A stretch of 64,000 nt of DNA from Pontibacillus chungwhensis (GTDB taxonomy: Bacteria > Bacillota > Bacilli > Bacillales > BH030062): contig NZ_CP126446.1 of assembly GCF_030166655.1 (NCBI RefSeq), forward strand, positions 62,001-126,000, written 5' to 3'. Shown here one piece after another: positions 46,180-56,920 of the stretch. The notes below the pieces were generated by a model. That model was not told the origin of the DNA. It saw only the letters and a program-made list of their open reading frames with translations, and did not search any database. The position numbers and the translations under genes are program-made. Every line of letters starts with the position of its first letter. Position 1 is the stretch's first letter.

Positions 46180-46869
46180 ATGTCGATGGAAACTTTCTTT
46201 AATGACTATTTTCTACTGATGACAGTTCGTCTTGTAACCGCAGTTGTATTATGTGGGTTAATAGGATTTGAAAGGGAAATTAAAAACCACTCCGCAGGCT
46301 TTCGTACACATATCCTTGTCGGAGTCGGGGCATGCGTAATGATGCTTCTTTCCTTGTATGGATTTGACCCTTACTTAAATAAACATGATAGCATTCGTTT
46401 CGACCCAGCCAGGATTCCTTCTTACGTTATTAGTGGTATAGGCTTTCTAGGCGCCGGAACGATTATGGTTCATGGTGTAACCATACGTGGTTTAACTACT
46501 GCAGCTTCAATATGGGTAGTAGCAGGACTTGGTTTAGTTATAGGAGCAGGCATGTATGGGCCAGCTATCCTTACCACGGTGGTCGTTTTAATCAGTTTAA
46601 TTGTACTTAATAATACCGAGCGTATTTTCAAACGTAAAAGTAAACATCATATACAAATTGTCGTTTTTGAAGGTTTAGAGATGTCAAAGTTATTAGAACC
46701 CTTCGAGGCTTTTGAATTAGAGATTAATCATGTACAAATTGAAAATGAGATGAACGGTCAGAAGAATATATTTATAGAACTGACCCAAAAAGATGACTAC
46801 GGAGAGTTAGAGCTCTTTGACCGCTTATCTTCTGTCCCCCATGTTAAATGTGTGAATCAGCGTAAATAA
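46180..46869 (+). CDS. MgtC/SapB-family membrane protein
   Basis: The 229-residue protein has an N-terminal MgtC domain with four or five membrane helices (LMTVRLVTAVVLCGLIGFER, GIGFLGAGTIMVHGVTIRGL, TAASIWVVAGLGLVIGAG) and a soluble C-terminal domain of about 75 residues. MgtC proteins are linked to magnesium limitation and to F-type ATPase or K+ control in other bacteria; the role here is unknown. ATG 46180 is chosen because GGAGG (46169-46173) is six bases away; ATG 46177 is closer. The gene is not found between rRNA and ctsR in Bacillus subtilis. Confidence 0.88.
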   Translation: MSMETFFNDYFLLMTVRLVTAVVLCGLIGFEREIKNHSAGFRTHILVGVGACVMMLLSLYGFDPYLNKHDSIRFDPARIPSYVISGIGFLGAGTIMVHGVTIRGLTTAASIWVVAGLGLVIGAGMYGPAILTTVVVLISLIVLNNTERIFKRKSKHHIQIVVFEGLEMSKLLEPFEAFELEINHVQIENEMNGQKNIFIELTQKDDYGELELFDRLSSVPHVKCVNQRK

Positions 46870-46939
46870 AAGAAAATGGAGCGAAATAGGTGTTATTAAG
46901 GTGCACGTAAGTGGCAAGAATGTTTATAGTGCATTTTAG

Positions 46940-46967
46940 TTGCAAACCATTTTGAAATTTGTATAAT
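46940..46967 (+). promoter_or_regulatory. Sigma-A promoter of the ctsR operon
   Basis: TTGCAA (46940-46945) and a consensus TATAAT (46962-46967) are 16 nt apart, with the CtsR operator just downstream. Confidence 0.8.
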
Positions 46968-46975
46968 GAAGGTAT

Positions 46976-46992
46976 AGTCAAAGATAGTCAAA
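46976..46992 (+). promoter_or_regulatory. CtsR operator
   Basis: AGTCAAAGATAGTCAAA matches the CtsR heptad direct repeat RGTCAAANANRGTCAAA. A third partial heptad GTCAAAA follows at 46993-46999. The site covers the expected transcription start. Confidence 0.9.
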
Positions 46993-47023
46993 GTCAAAAA
47001 CGAACTTATTGAGGAGGGGGGCT

Positions 47024-47488
47024 ATGCGAAATATATCCGATATCATTGAAGCACATTTAAAGAACATAATTGAAAAAAGTAACCACAATGTTATCGAGAT
47101 CAAGCGTAGTGAAATAGCAGAATCCTTTCAGTGTGTACCCTCGCAGATTAATTATGTGATTAAAACGCGTTTTACTGTGGAAAAAGGCTATATAGTAGAA
47201 AGCAAACGCGGAGGGGGCGGCTACATTCGAATTAGTCGCATCAAACACCAGGATAAATTGAAGTTATTTAATGAACTTATCTTACTTATTCAACCCCGTG
47301 TTACTCAACAAGGTGCTATTGATGTTATAGAACGTTTGTTGGAAGAGGAATTAATTTCAGATCGTGAGGCTAGACTGATGGTAAGTGCGATCTCAAAAGA
47401 AGTTCTAGCTGTACCGCTTACTCTTCGAGATGAACTTAGATCTAGAATTTTATCTTCAATGTTAACAACCTTAAAGTATAAAGATTAA
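47024..47488 (+). CDS. ctsR: Class III heat-shock repressor CtsR
   Basis: CtsR represses clp genes until heat or protein stress inactivates it through McsB/ClpCP. The 154-residue protein has an N-terminal winged helix with VPSQINYVIKTRFT and the glycine wing SKRGGGGYIRI, then a dimerisation domain with LEEELISDREARLMVS. The ATG at 47024 follows GAGGAGGGGG; an upstream TTG is unconserved. It is autoregulated through the operator at 46976 and heads the ctsR-mcsA-mcsB-clpC operon. Confidence 0.98.
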   Translation: MRNISDIIEAHLKNIIEKSNHNVIEIKRSEIAESFQCVPSQINYVIKTRFTVEKGYIVESKRGGGGYIRISRIKHQDKLKLFNELILLIQPRVTQQGAIDVIERLLEEELISDREARLMVSAISKEVLAVPLTLRDELRSRILSSMLTTLKYKD

Positions 47489-47505
47489 AAGGGAGGGGAC
47501 GGAAA

Positions 47506-48060
47506 ATGGAGTGTCAAGAATGCCATGAGCGTCCTGCATCTTTACATTTTACTCAAGTAGTAAATGGCCATAAGACAGAAGTATATGTGTGTGAGAAATG
47601 TGCATATGAAAAGGGGTATATGTCACAAGGGCAAGAATCTCTATCGTTGCATAATTTATTGTCTGGTTTGTTTAACTTTGATTCGTTTCAAATGGCTGAT
47701 TCAAAATCCTATTCTTCATCACAACATGATATAAACTCATTAAAATGTGACCATTGTGGTTTAACTTATGATCAATTTAAGCGTGTAGGTAAATTCGGTT
47801 GTTCAAATTGCTATAAAACATTTGATGAACGTTTAAACCCTATATTCAGGAGAGTGCATAGCGGTAACACCGTTCACGACGGGAAAGTTCCCAAACGTAG
47901 AGGTGGTTTACTACATGTACAGAGGGAAGTTAATCAAAAACGTACTGAACTTCAGCAATTAATTCAACAAGAAGAATTTGAAGAGGCGGCTAAAGTACGG
48001 GATCAAATTCGAACTTTAGAGAAGCAGCTGGATTCAGAGCAAAGGGATGGTGAAGAGTAA
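47506..48060 (+). CDS. mcsA: Activator of protein arginine kinase McsA
   Basis: McsA activates McsB and modulates CtsR. The 184-residue protein has zinc-binding pairs CQEC/CEKC near the start and CDHC/CSNC in the middle (about residues 84-106), and a C-terminal UVR motif ([20 protein letters not shown]). The stop overlaps the mcsB start by one base (TAATG), consistent with co-translation. Confidence 0.96.
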   Translation: MECQECHERPASLHFTQVVNGHKTEVYVCEKCAYEKGYMSQGQESLSLHNLLSGLFNFDSFQMADSKSYSSSQHDINSLKCDHCGLTYDQFKRVGKFGCSNCYKTFDERLNPIFRRVHSGNTVHDGKVPKRRGGLLHVQREVNQKRTELQQLIQQEEFEEAAKVRDQIRTLEKQLDSEQRDGEE

Positions 48061-49124
48061 TGTCCCTAGAACAGTTTATGAATGAGGCTATAAGTCCTTG
48101 GTTGAAGGAAGAAGGGCCAGATAGTGATATTGTTCTAAGCAGCCGAATACGATTAGCTAGAAATTTTGATGATATTCCGTTTCCAATTATCGCTGACTCA
48201 GAAGAGCTTGAACATGTCATTGAATTTTTTAAAGAAGAATATGAGGATAAATCCTATGGAGCTTATAAAGATTTTGAATTTATCCATATGAGTAAACTCA
48301 ATGCTACTGAGAAAAGAGTGCTGGTGGAAAAGCATTTAATTAGTCCTCATTTGGCTGATCACTCAAAGAGGGGAGCTGCTTTAATCTCTCAAAATGAGCA
48401 AGTCTCTGTAATGGTGAATGAGGAAGACCACATTCGTATACAGCTGTATTTCCCTGGTTTTCAGTTAGAGAAGGCGTTAGAGCAAGCTTCAAATTTTGAT
48501 GACTGGCTCGAGGAAAAGATTAATTTTGCCTTTGATGAGAAACGGGGTTACTTAACGAGTTGCCCAACGAATGTTGGTACTGGAATGAGAGCTTCGGTAA
48601 TGATGCACCTTCCTGCTCTAGCTGTTACCCAGCAAATGAACCGGCTAATACCAGCTATTAATCAATTAGGTCTAGTTGTTAGAGGAATTTATGGAGAAGG
48701 TAGCGAAGCAATAGGTAACATCTTTCAAATTTCCAACCAGATTACATTAGGAAAATCAGAAAGAGATATTGTAGATGATTTAAAAAGTGTGGTTGAACAA
48801 TTAATTGAGCAAGAAAGAAATGCTCGGGAACAAATTATTCAACAAAACGGCATACAATTAGAAGATAAGATTTTTCGTTCTTATGGTGTTCTGGCAAATA
48901 GCCGCATTATTGAATCGAAAGAAGCAGCTAAGTGCCTTTCTGATGTAAGGTTGGGAATAGACCTGGGGTATATTGACAACCTGTCCAAAACCATTTTGAA
49001 TGAATTAATGATCTTAACTCAGCCTGGATTTTTACAACAGTATGCACAGCAGACATTATCTCCTGATGAACGTGATGTTCGAAGAGCAACGTTAATTCGG
49101 GAAAGATTAAACTTAGAAATATAA
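48060..49124 (+). CDS. mcsB: Protein arginine kinase McsB
   Basis: McsB phosphorylates arginine residues, marking proteins such as CtsR for ClpCP degradation. The 354-residue protein resembles phosphagen kinases: [16 protein letters not shown] near the start and the catalytic-cysteine segment [15 protein letters not shown]. The C-terminal [18 protein letters not shown] includes the pArg-binding region. Length and motifs match the family. Confidence 0.97.
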   Translation: MSLEQFMNEAISPWLKEEGPDSDIVLSSRIRLARNFDDIPFPIIADSEELEHVIEFFKEEYEDKSYGAYKDFEFIHMSKLNATEKRVLVEKHLISPHLADHSKRGAALISQNEQVSVMVNEEDHIRIQLYFPGFQLEKALEQASNFDDWLEEKINFAFDEKRGYLTSCPTNVGTGMRASVMMHLPALAVTQQMNRLIPAINQLGLVVRGIYGEGSEAIGNIFQISNQITLGKSERDIVDDLKSVVEQLIEQERNAREQIIQQNGIQLEDKIFRSYGVLANSRIIESKEAAKCLSDVRLGIDLGYIDNLSKTILNELMILTQPGFLQQYAQQTLSPDERDVRRATLIRERLNLEI

Positions 49125-49145
49125 TTAGACTAGGAGGGGTGCCCC

Positions 49146-51581
49146 ATGATGTTTGGGCGTTTTACTGAAAGAGCACAGAAAGTATTAGCATTAGCTCAGG
49201 AAGAAGCCGTACGACTAGGTCATAATAATATTGGAACAGAACATATTCTTCTCGGTTTGGTGCGTGAAGGAGAAGGAATTGCAGCGAAGGCGTTAGGTGC
49301 TTTGGGTCTGGCTGCAGATAAGATTCAAGAAGAGGTGGAACAGCTAATCGGAACGGGAGATAAGGTTTCCCAAACGATCCATTACACACCTCGTGCGAAG
49401 AAAGTAATTGAGTTATCAATGGATGAGGCACGTAAGTTAGGTCACTCCTATGTGGGTACAGAACACATCCTGCTTGGGTTGATCCGAGAAGGAGAAGGTG
49501 TGGCTGCTCGTGTATTGAACAACCTGGGAGTAAGTCTTAATAAAGCTAGACAGCAAGTTCTTCAGTTACTTGGAAGTAATGAATCTACTTCTAATGGCCA
49601 GGGAGGCGGTCGCCAATCTGCGAGTGCTAACACACCTACACTAGATTCATTAGCTCGTGATTTAACAAGCGTGGCCAAAGAGGGCAACATTGACCCAGTC
49701 ATTGGTCGAAGCAAAGAAATTGAACGTGTCATTCAAGTATTAAGCCGTCGTACAAAGAATAATCCTGTTCTTATCGGTGAACCAGGGGTAGGTAAAACGG
49801 CTATAGCAGAAGGTCTAGCTCAACAGATCATCAATAACGAGGTTCCTGAGATCTTACGCGATAAGCGTGTTATGACACTTGATATGGGTACTGTCGTTGC
49901 AGGAACTAAATATCGCGGGGAATTTGAAGATCGATTGAAAAAGGTTATGGAAGAGATTCGTCAGGCTGGAAACATCATTCTATTTATCGACGAACTCCAC
50001 ACTTTAATTGGCGCTGGTGGTGCAGAAGGGGCTATTGATGCTTCCAACATTCTAAAACCATCTCTTGCACGCGGAGATTTACAATGTATCGGTGCTACTA
50101 CATTAGAAGAATACCGTAAGTATATTGAGAAAGATGCCGCATTAGAGCGTCGTTTCCAACCTATTCAAGTGGATGAACCAAATCTTGAAGAATCGGAACA
50201 AATTCTTGAAGGTCTTCGTGACCGATATGAAGCACACCACCGTGTGACCATAACTGACGAAGCGATTAAAGCTGCTGTTAAGTTCTCTGACCGTTACATT
50301 CAAGATCGTTTCCTACCAGATAAAGCGATTGACTTGATTGATGAGGCTGCTTCTAAAGTACGTTTACGTTCCTATACAGCACCTCCTAACTTAAAAGAGT
50401 TAGAGCAGAAATTAGAAGAAGTTCGTAAAGAGAAAGATGCCGCTGTTCAAAGTCAAGAATTTGAAAAAGCCGCTTCTTTACGAGATAACGAACAAAAGCT
50501 TCGTGAAGAACTAGATAAGACAAAAGATGAATGGAAAGAAAAGCAAGGTCAGGAAAACTCAGAAGTTACAGTTGAAGATATCGCTTCAGTGGTGTCCATC
50601 TGGACGGGAGTTCCGGTTTCTAAATTAGCGAAGGATGAGAGTGAGCGTCTTCTGAATATGGAAGAAGTTCTGCATAACCGAGTGATTGGGCAGCAAGAAG
50701 CTGTTAAATCAATCTCGAAAGCTATCCGTCGTGCACGTGCAGGATTAAAAGATCCAAAACGTCCAATTGGCTCCTTTATCTTCTTAGGGCCAACAGGTGT
50801 CGGGAAAACCGAATTAGCGCGTGCGGTTGCTGAGTCTATGTTTGGTGAAGAGGATGCAATGATTCGAATTGATATGTCTGAGTACATGGAGAAACACTCC
50901 ACGTCACGCCTTGTTGGTTCACCTCCAGGTTATGTTGGATATGATGAGGGTGGACAACTGACAGAGAAAGTACGACAAAAGCCTTATTCTGTTATCTTGT
51001 TAGATGAGATTGAAAAGGCTCACCCTGATGTCTTCAATACGTTACTACAAGTTCTTGAAGACGGACGATTAACGGATTCTAAAGGTCGTACTGTAGACTT
51101 CCGCAATACGGTCATTATTATGACTTCAAACGTCGGGGCTACTGAACTGAAAACGAACAAATATGCTGGATTCACCATGGGAGATGCTAATCAGGACTAT
51201 AAGGACATGAAATCTAAAGTTATGGATGAAATGAAACGTGCATTCCGTCCTGAGTTCTTAAACCGTATCGATGAAATCATTGTCTTCCACTCTCTAGAGA
51301 AGGAGCATATGAAAGAGATTGTTACGTTAATGGTAGACCAACTTCAAAAACGTCTCACAGAATTGGATGTTGACTTTACTCTGACTGACAAAGCACTCAA
51401 CAAAATTGCAGACGAAGGGTTTGACCCTGAGTACGGAGCTCGACCATTACGTCGTTCTCTGCAAAAAAATGTTGAAGATCTACTGTCTGAAGAGCTGCTA
51501 AAAGAGAACATCTCAACCGGTCAAAATGTTGTGATCGACGTGGATGACAATGGAGAATTTGCGGTTACCACTCATTCATGA
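49146..51581 (+). CDS. clpC: ATP-dependent Clp protease ATP-binding subunit ClpC
   Basis: ClpC is the AAA+ unfoldase of ClpCP, with McsB and MecA as adaptors. The 811-residue protein has two N-terminal Clp repeats ([20 protein letters not shown] and a second near 80-145), AAA-1 with GEPGVGKT, a middle UVR-like coiled coil ([20 protein letters not shown]), and AAA-2 with GPTGVGKT and [11 protein letters not shown], ending in a D2-small domain. Start MMFGRF is the family's usual start and follows AGGAGGGG. It ends the CtsR operon; a terminator follows. Confidence 0.98.
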   Translation: MMFGRFTERAQKVLALAQEEAVRLGHNNIGTEHILLGLVREGEGIAAKALGALGLAADKIQEEVEQLIGTGDKVSQTIHYTPRAKKVIELSMDEARKLGHSYVGTEHILLGLIREGEGVAARVLNNLGVSLNKARQQVLQLLGSNESTSNGQGGGRQSASANTPTLDSLARDLTSVAKEGNIDPVIGRSKEIERVIQVLSRRTKNNPVLIGEPGVGKTAIAEGLAQQIINNEVPEILRDKRVMTLDMGTVVAGTKYRGEFEDRLKKVMEEIRQAGNIILFIDELHTLIGAGGAEGAIDASNILKPSLARGDLQCIGATTLEEYRKYIEKDAALERRFQPIQVDEPNLEESEQILEGLRDRYEAHHRVTITDEAIKAAVKFSDRYIQDRFLPDKAIDLIDEAASKVRLRSYTAPPNLKELEQKLEEVRKEKDAAVQSQEFEKAASLRDNEQKLREELDKTKDEWKEKQGQENSEVTVEDIASVVSIWTGVPVSKLAKDESERLLNMEEVLHNRVIGQQEAVKSISKAIRRARAGLKDPKRPIGSFIFLGPTGVGKTELARAVAESMFGEEDAMIRIDMSEYMEKHSTSRLVGSPPGYVGYDEGGQLTEKVRQKPYSVILLDEIEKAHPDVFNTLLQVLEDGRLTDSKGRTVDFRNTVIIMTSNVGATELKTNKYAGFTMGDANQDYKDMKSKVMDEMKRAFRPEFLNRIDEIIVFHSLEKEHMKEIVTLMVDQLQKRLTELDVDFTLTDKALNKIADEGFDPEYGARPLRRSLQKNVEDLLSEELLKENISTGQNVVIDVDDNGEFAVTTHS

Positions 51582-51616
51582 TCCGAAACAATAGATCATA
51601 AATAGATAATCATTTA

Positions 51617-51648
51617 AAATCGGAAGGTGAGAGCCTTCCGATTTTTTT
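51617..51648 (+). terminator. Terminator of the ctsR-clpC operon
   Basis: AAATCGGAAGG pairs with CCTTCCGATTT around a 6-nt loop and is followed by T residues. Confidence 0.93.
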
Positions 51649-51797
51649 ATAAGGTAACGTATTGAAGGCGAATTCTAATGTGTTTTTAGGTAAATACGTA
51701 ATGATATTGTAAAAACATTGTAACTGATTCATTCATAATACGTATGAGATAATAAGGAGAGTAAAAGGCTCTTCTTAGTAAGTAAGGAGAGATCGTT

Positions 51798-53180
51798 GTG
51801 GCGAAGCAAAAGTCAAAGTTTGTATGTCAAGAGTGCGGTTATGAAACTGCTAAATGGATGGGGAAATGTCCAAGTTGTAACCAGTGGAACACACTAGTTG
51901 AAGAACGGGTAGCATCTAAATCAACTGGAAGGCATACATTTGTAACAAGTGATGCACAAACTAGCAAGAAACCAGAAAAAATTACAGCAATCGAAACCAA
52001 AGAAGAGCCTCGTATTAAAACAGACATGCCTGAGGTGAATCGTGTATTAGGTGGCGGGATTGTACCTGGCTCCCTAGTGTTAATTGGGGGTGACCCCGGT
52101 ATTGGTAAATCGACATTGTTGTTACAAGTGTCATCTCAACTTGCTCATAAACAAGATGTGAGTGTTCTGTATATATCAGGTGAAGAATCGACGAGACAAA
52201 CGAAATTAAGAGCGGATCGTCTTGGTGTTTTATCTGATGATCTGTATGTGTTGTCAGAAACGAATATGGTAGATGTTGCTCACCATATTGATCAAATTCA
52301 GCCTTCATTTGTCGTGATTGACTCGATTCAAACAATCTATAAAGAGGACGTTAACTCTGCTCCTGGTAGTGTAACGCAAGTTCGTGAGTGTACAAGTGAA
52401 CTTATGCGGATAGCTAAAAATAATGGTATTCCAATCTTTATAGTTGGGCACGTTACGAAAGAGGGGTCAATTGCCGGGCCACGCTTACTCGAGCACATGG
52501 TGGATGCTGTGCTTTACTTTGAAGGAGAGCGTCATCATACCTTCCGTATATTACGCAGCGTAAAAAACCGTTTCGGGAGCACTCATGAGATGGGAATCTT
52601 TGAGATGAAGGAAGAAGGGCTGAAAGAAGTAGCGAATCCTTCAGAAATATTCCTAGAAGAACGGTCACAAGGGGCAGCAGGTTCCGTGGTTGTAGCCTCT
52701 ATGGAAGGCACTCGACCTGTGCTCGTTGAAATCCAGTCCCTTATATCGCCGACAAGCTACGGGAATCCACGGCGTATGGCGACCGGATTAGACCATAACC
52801 GTGTTCCATTGTTAATGGCTGTTTTAGAAAAGCGTGTAGGGTTACTTTTACAGAACCAAGATGCTTATGTAAAAGTAGCAGGCGGTGTGAAATTAGATGA
52901 ACCAGCCATTGACCTTGCCGTGGCAGTAAGCATCGCATCAAGCTTTCAGGATCGCCCCTCTAAGCCAGATGATGTCCTAGTTGGAGAAGTGGGGCTGACA
53001 GGAGAGATTCGCCGAGTTGCACGAATTGAGCAACGTGTGCAGGAAGCAGCGAAGTTAGGATTTAAACGCGCGATTGTCCCGAAGAAGAATCTGAGCGGTT
53101 GGACTCTCCCTGATGACATCGAGATAATAGGAGTTAATTCAGTTCAAGAAGCTTTAAAAGCTACGTTGGGAGGCGCTTAG
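51798..53180 (+). CDS. radA: DNA repair protein RadA
   Basis: RadA (Sms) is a RecA-like, DnaB-type helicase that helps branch migration in recombination. The 460-residue protein has an N-terminal C4 zinc finger ([18 protein letters not shown]), Walker [11 protein letters not shown], the RadA-specific motif KNRFGS and a C-terminal Lon-like domain without protease residues. The GTG start follows AAGGAGAG. disA starts at the base after its stop codon, as a two-gene unit. Confidence 0.97.
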   Translation: MAKQKSKFVCQECGYETAKWMGKCPSCNQWNTLVEERVASKSTGRHTFVTSDAQTSKKPEKITAIETKEEPRIKTDMPEVNRVLGGGIVPGSLVLIGGDPGIGKSTLLLQVSSQLAHKQDVSVLYISGEESTRQTKLRADRLGVLSDDLYVLSETNMVDVAHHIDQIQPSFVVIDSIQTIYKEDVNSAPGSVTQVRECTSELMRIAKNNGIPIFIVGHVTKEGSIAGPRLLEHMVDAVLYFEGERHHTFRILRSVKNRFGSTHEMGIFEMKEEGLKEVANPSEIFLEERSQGAAGSVVVASMEGTRPVLVEIQSLISPTSYGNPRRMATGLDHNRVPLLMAVLEKRVGLLLQNQDAYVKVAGGVKLDEPAIDLAVAVSIASSFQDRPSKPDDVLVGEVGLTGEIRRVARIEQRVQEAAKLGFKRAIVPKKNLSGWTLPDDIEIIGVNSVQEALKATLGGA

Positions 53181-54254
53181 ATGGAATGGGTAGAAGGAAA
53201 AGAGTCCATGATAGGAGACATTCTAAAATTTGTAGCACCTGGTACACCATTACGAGAAGGCATTGATAATGTCCTGCGCGCTAACACTGGTGGACTGATT
53301 GTACTTGGATATAATGATAAAGTGCAGCAACTTGTAGATGGTGGTTTTCACATTCAATCATCCTTTACACCTGCACACCTGTATGAATTGGCGAAGATGG
53401 ACGGGGCGCTCATTTTAAATGAAAAAGCCTCCGAGATTCTATTTGCTAATGCACAATTAATACCTGATCCTTCGATTTCTTCAACAGAAACTGGAATGCG
53501 ACATCGAACGGCAGAGCGGGTTGCTAAACAGACAGGTGAATTAGTTATTGCGATTTCCCAAAGGCGTAATGTGATTACCCTATATAAAAGTAATTTGAAA
53601 TATTCTCTAAAAGACATTGGGGTTATCTTAACAAAAGCTAATCAAGCGATGCAGACGTTAGAGAAGTATAAGAATGTATTGGATCAGGGGGTAACCAACC
53701 TTGGTGCTTTAGAGTTTGAAGAGATGGTTACATTCTCTGAAGTCCTACAAGTTATTCATCGAATAGAAATGGTTCTCCGCATAAAGAATGAAATTTTGGG
53801 GTATGTAAATGAATTAGGTACAGAAGGACGTTTAATTCAGCTCCAGTTAACAGAACTGGTATCGAATATCGAAAATGAAGCTCGATTATTATTAAAAGAT
53901 TATAGTAAGTATGGCGACTATGAGCCTCATTACATTTTAAAAAAGCTTCAAGAGGTGGCCAACACAGAGCTTATGGAAGATGCTAAAATCTTAAAGCTTC
54001 TAGGGTATCCTTCATCTACCAAACCGGATGACCCTGTCATTCCAAGAGGATACAGGATCTTAGATAAGATCCCACGACTCCCGTTCTTAATCGTAGAATC
54101 CATGGTGGATGAGTTTGGTACGTTAAATGATGTGGTGAAAGCTTCTCCGAAAGAGCTAGTAAAAGTAGATGGAATAGGGGAAGTCAGAGCGGGGAAAATC
54201 AAAGAAGGTTTAAACCGTATCCAAGAACAATTATTTATTGACCGTCACATTTGA
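53181..54254 (+). CDS. disA: DNA integrity scanning diadenylate cyclase DisA
   Basis: DisA makes c-di-AMP from two ATP while scanning DNA, and stops at branched structures. The 357-residue protein has an N-terminal DAC domain (about 15-150) with the active-site signatures DGALILNE and [10 protein letters not shown], a helical linker, and a C-terminal HhH DNA-binding domain ([19 protein letters not shown]). The ATG is immediately after radA, so translation is probably coupled. DisA and RadA are known to interact in Bacillus subtilis. Confidence 0.97.
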   Translation: MEWVEGKESMIGDILKFVAPGTPLREGIDNVLRANTGGLIVLGYNDKVQQLVDGGFHIQSSFTPAHLYELAKMDGALILNEKASEILFANAQLIPDPSISSTETGMRHRTAERVAKQTGELVIAISQRRNVITLYKSNLKYSLKDIGVILTKANQAMQTLEKYKNVLDQGVTNLGALEFEEMVTFSEVLQVIHRIEMVLRIKNEILGYVNELGTEGRLIQLQLTELVSNIENEARLLLKDYSKYGDYEPHYILKKLQEVANTELMEDAKILKLLGYPSSTKPDDPVIPRGYRILDKIPRLPFLIVESMVDEFGTLNDVVKASPKELVKVDGIGEVRAGKIKEGLNRIQEQLFIDRHI

Positions 54255-54262
54255 TCACACAA

Positions 54263-54291
54263 TTGACACATTTTCAAATGTTTGCTATCAT
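54263..54291 (+). promoter_or_regulatory. Sigma-A promoter of yacL
   Basis: A consensus TTGACA (54263-54268) and TATCAT (54286-54291) are 17 nt apart. It is 126 nt before yacL, leaving a leader of about 120 nt. Confidence 0.8.
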
Positions 54292-54416
54292 ACAACGTTT
54301 ATTTAATTGACTATATTTGTAAGGTGTGATACCGTTTCGACTATATAAATGGATTTAATTCTTTCATTATAATTTATAGAAAACATGGTAATACTGCATG
54401 TTAGGAGGTGACCGTG

Positions 54417-55529
54417 GTGCTTAAGAAAGTGGTCCAATTATTTATTGTTATCGCAGGTGGTACCATAGGATTTTTGTTTATACCAGACTTAGTTGTGAGT
54501 CTGTCTGATGTCGGCGAAAAATCCTGGATGGCCAATGAGTACATCGGGATGGTGCTAGGAGCCATAATATTATTTTTATTAACATTTTGGTTTGTTGATT
54601 ATATTGTCGATTTCTTTATGTGGGTAGAAGAAACACTAGTGAAAGTGCCTGTAGCAGATTTGTTATTCGGAAGTTTAGGGTTAATTGTAGGGTTGATTGT
54701 AGCCTTCTTAGTAAATATCCCCCTTCAGGAAAATCCTATAATGGTAGTATCACAGGTATTGCCGATTTTCCTAACTGTGATATTAGGATATTTAGGATTT
54801 CAGGTAGGTTTCAAGCGACGTGATGAATTCATCAATCTACTTTCATTAGCCAACAAAAAGGAAAAAGAGAAAGATCGCAAGAAGACTTCCGAAGATGACG
54901 ATGACGAGGGAGATTTCGCACCAAAAACTAAGATATTAGATACAAGTGTTATTATTGATGGACGAATCGCAGATATTTGTCAGACTCATTTTCTAGAAGG
55001 AACCATCTTAATTCCGCAATTTGTGCTCGAAGAACTTCAGCATATTGCTGACTCTTCTGATGTATTGAAGCGGAACCGAGGACGCCGTGGTTTAGATGTT
55101 CTGAATCGGATGCAAAAAGAGTTACCAGTAAACGTAGAGATCTACGAGGGTGATATTGAAGACGTTCAGGAAGTTGATAGTAAACTTGTGAAGCTAGCAA
55201 AGCTTATTAATGGCATAGTGGTAACGAATGACTTTAACTTAAATAAAGTTTGTGAGTTTCAAAATGTTCAAGTACTCAATATTAATGATTTAGCAAATGC
55301 CGTTAAACCTGTGGTATTACCAGGAGAAGAATTGACGGTTCAGGTCATTAAAGACGGGAAAGAGCAAAACCAAGGAGTTGCTTATCTTGATGACGGCACG
55401 ATGATTGTCGTTGAAGAAGGTAAGGATTATATTGGGCGTACGATTGAGGTGCTCGTAACAAGTGTGTTACAAACCTCTGCTGGTCGTATGATCTTTGCAA
55501 AGCCTAAACTACTTGAAAAAGCCCTATAA
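54417..55529 (+). CDS. yacL: PIN and TRAM domain membrane protein YacL
   Basis: The 370-residue protein has four N-terminal membrane helices, a cytoplasmic PIN domain (about residues 165-285: [40 protein letters not shown]) and a C-terminal TRAM domain ([20 protein letters not shown]). PIN domains are often nucleases and TRAM domains bind RNA; the exact function is not established. The GTG at 54417 gives the conserved MLKK start eight bases after AGGAGG; GTG 54414 is also possible. Confidence 0.9.
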   Translation: MLKKVVQLFIVIAGGTIGFLFIPDLVVSLSDVGEKSWMANEYIGMVLGAIILFLLTFWFVDYIVDFFMWVEETLVKVPVADLLFGSLGLIVGLIVAFLVNIPLQENPIMVVSQVLPIFLTVILGYLGFQVGFKRRDEFINLLSLANKKEKEKDRKKTSEDDDDEGDFAPKTKILDTSVIIDGRIADICQTHFLEGTILIPQFVLEELQHIADSSDVLKRNRGRRGLDVLNRMQKELPVNVEIYEGDIEDVQEVDSKLVKLAKLINGIVVTNDFNLNKVCEFQNVQVLNINDLANAVKPVVLPGEELTVQVIKDGKEQNQGVAYLDDGTMIVVEEGKDYIGRTIEVLVTSVLQTSAGRMIFAKPKLLEKAL

Positions 55530-55556
55530 AAAGGGTATAAACAAAATAGAGTTAAG

Positions 55557-55592
55557 CAAAAGTGATAACAGCCATGTTATCGCTTTTGTTTT
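55557..55592 (+). terminator. Terminator of yacL
   Basis: CAAAAGTGATAACA pairs with TGTTATCGCTTTTG around a 4-nt loop (one wobble) and ends in T residues. It separates yacL from ispDF and lies inside the spurious upstream extension of that frame. Confidence 0.88.
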
Positions 55593-55627
55593 GTATAAAT
55601 TTTTATCATACGTATAGGATGGGGTTT

Positions 55628-56824
55628 ATGAGTTCGTATCAAGTTATCATACTAGCTGCCGGACAAGGCAAACGAATGAAGGCAGGCCGCAATAAGCAGT
55701 TCTTATCCATTGATGGAAAGCCGCTTCTCATTCATACTGTTGAAGCTTTTAATCACGATGATTTATGTGATAAGCGGATCTTAGTGATTAATCCAAATGA
55801 ACGGTCAGAGATAGAAGAGTTATTACGAGAGTACGGATACGAGGACCTGGTTACACTTGTGGACGGTGGGAAAGAGCGACAGGACAGCGTCTTGGCTGGG
55901 CTAGAAGCAGTCTCTCGTCAAGATTCCATTGTTCTTATTCATGACGGGGCAAGACCTTTTGTGACGTATGAGTCCATTCAGAAGTTGGTCAAGGAAGCAG
56001 ATCACCATGGAGCAGCCCTTTTGGCTGTGCCAGTAACGGACACCATTAAGCAGTATCAAGGCGGAGTACTTACAACGTTAAAGAGAGATGAACTCTGGGC
56101 TGCTCAAACTCCTCAAGCCTTTCAATATTCATTGATTATTGAAGCGCATCAAAAGGCTAAAAATGATCAGTACCTTGGGACAGACGATACGTCTCTAGTA
56201 GAACGAATCGGAGGACATATTGAAGTGGTTCAAGGGAGTTATGATAATATTAAGCTTACAACACCTGAAGATATTGAAAAAGCTGAAACGATCATTCATA
56301 AACGCTCTGCTAGCACAAGAACGAAGGAGGAAATGGATATGTTTCGTGTCGGACAAGGATTCGATGTTCATCAATTAGTAGATGGAAGACCTTGTATCAT
56401 TGGTGGTGTAGAAATTCCATACGAAAAAGGATTGCTCGGTCATTCAGATGCTGATGTATTGTTACATACTGTAGCGGATGCATGCCTGGGGGCGATCGGT
56501 GAAGGGGATATTGGAAAGCATTTTCCCGATACAGATCCGGAATTCAAGGATGCAGATTCAATGAAGTTGCTTGAGCATGTATGGCAGATCGTTCAGGAGA
56601 GAGGATATGAGCTTGGGAATATTGATTGTACCATTATAGCTCAAGCTCCGAAGATGTCTCCTTATACGGCTTCTATGCAGGCAAATATTGCGCGCATACT
56701 AGGAGCGGAATCTTCACAAGTTAACGTTAAAGCTACAACGACGGAAAAATTAGGGTTTCCTGGACGTAAAGAAGGAATTGCTTCACAAGCCACGGTTTTA
56801 CTTACACGCTCACAATCGCTATAA
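55628..56824 (+). CDS. ispDF: Bifunctional IspD-IspF: MEP cytidylyltransferase / MECDP synthase
   Basis: One open frame carries two enzymes of the non-mevalonate pathway. Residues 1 to about 230 are IspD ([38 protein letters not shown]), which makes CDP-methylerythritol. From about residue 238 ([44 protein letters not shown]) it is IspF, which cyclises the IspE product. In Bacillus subtilis these are separate genes. The junction has no stop codon and retains AAGGAGG (56324-56330) and ATG 56339, so a separate 161-residue IspF may also be made. The start is ATG 55628; the upstream extension lies in a terminator. Confidence 0.93.
   Translation: MSSYQVIILAAGQGKRMKAGRNKQFLSIDGKPLLIHTVEAFNHDDLCDKRILVINPNERSEIEELLREYGYEDLVTLVDGGKERQDSVLAGLEAVSRQDSIVLIHDGARPFVTYESIQKLVKEADHHGAALLAVPVTDTIKQYQGGVLTTLKRDELWAAQTPQAFQYSLIIEAHQKAKNDQYLGTDDTSLVERIGGHIEVVQGSYDNIKLTTPEDIEKAETIIHKRSASTRTKEEMDMFRVGQGFDVHQLVDGRPCIIGGVEIPYEKGLLGHSDADVLLHTVADACLGAIGEGDIGKHFPDTDPEFKDADSMKLLEHVWQIVQERGYELGNIDCTIIAQAPKMSPYTASMQANIARILGAESSQVNVKATTTEKLGFPGRKEGIASQATVLLTRSQSL
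56324..56341 (+). promoter_or_regulatory. Internal ribosome binding site and start for IspF
   Basis: AAGGAGG followed eight bases later by ATG at 56339 gives the normal IspF N-terminus. The site is translated through in the fused frame. Confidence 0.75.
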
Positions 56825-56920
56825 TGAGCATGGTAATTAACAAATTTCGTTATCAAGCACGTGCTTGAGATGATAAAATGAAGGTAGACTATCATTCGGT
56901 AGAAAGAAGGGAAACTAATC

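Noticed and set aside
55562-55627. N-terminal extension of the ispDF frame
   Set aside because: It overlaps the yacL terminator hairpin, lacks a ribosome binding site and adds hydrophobic residues not found in IspD.
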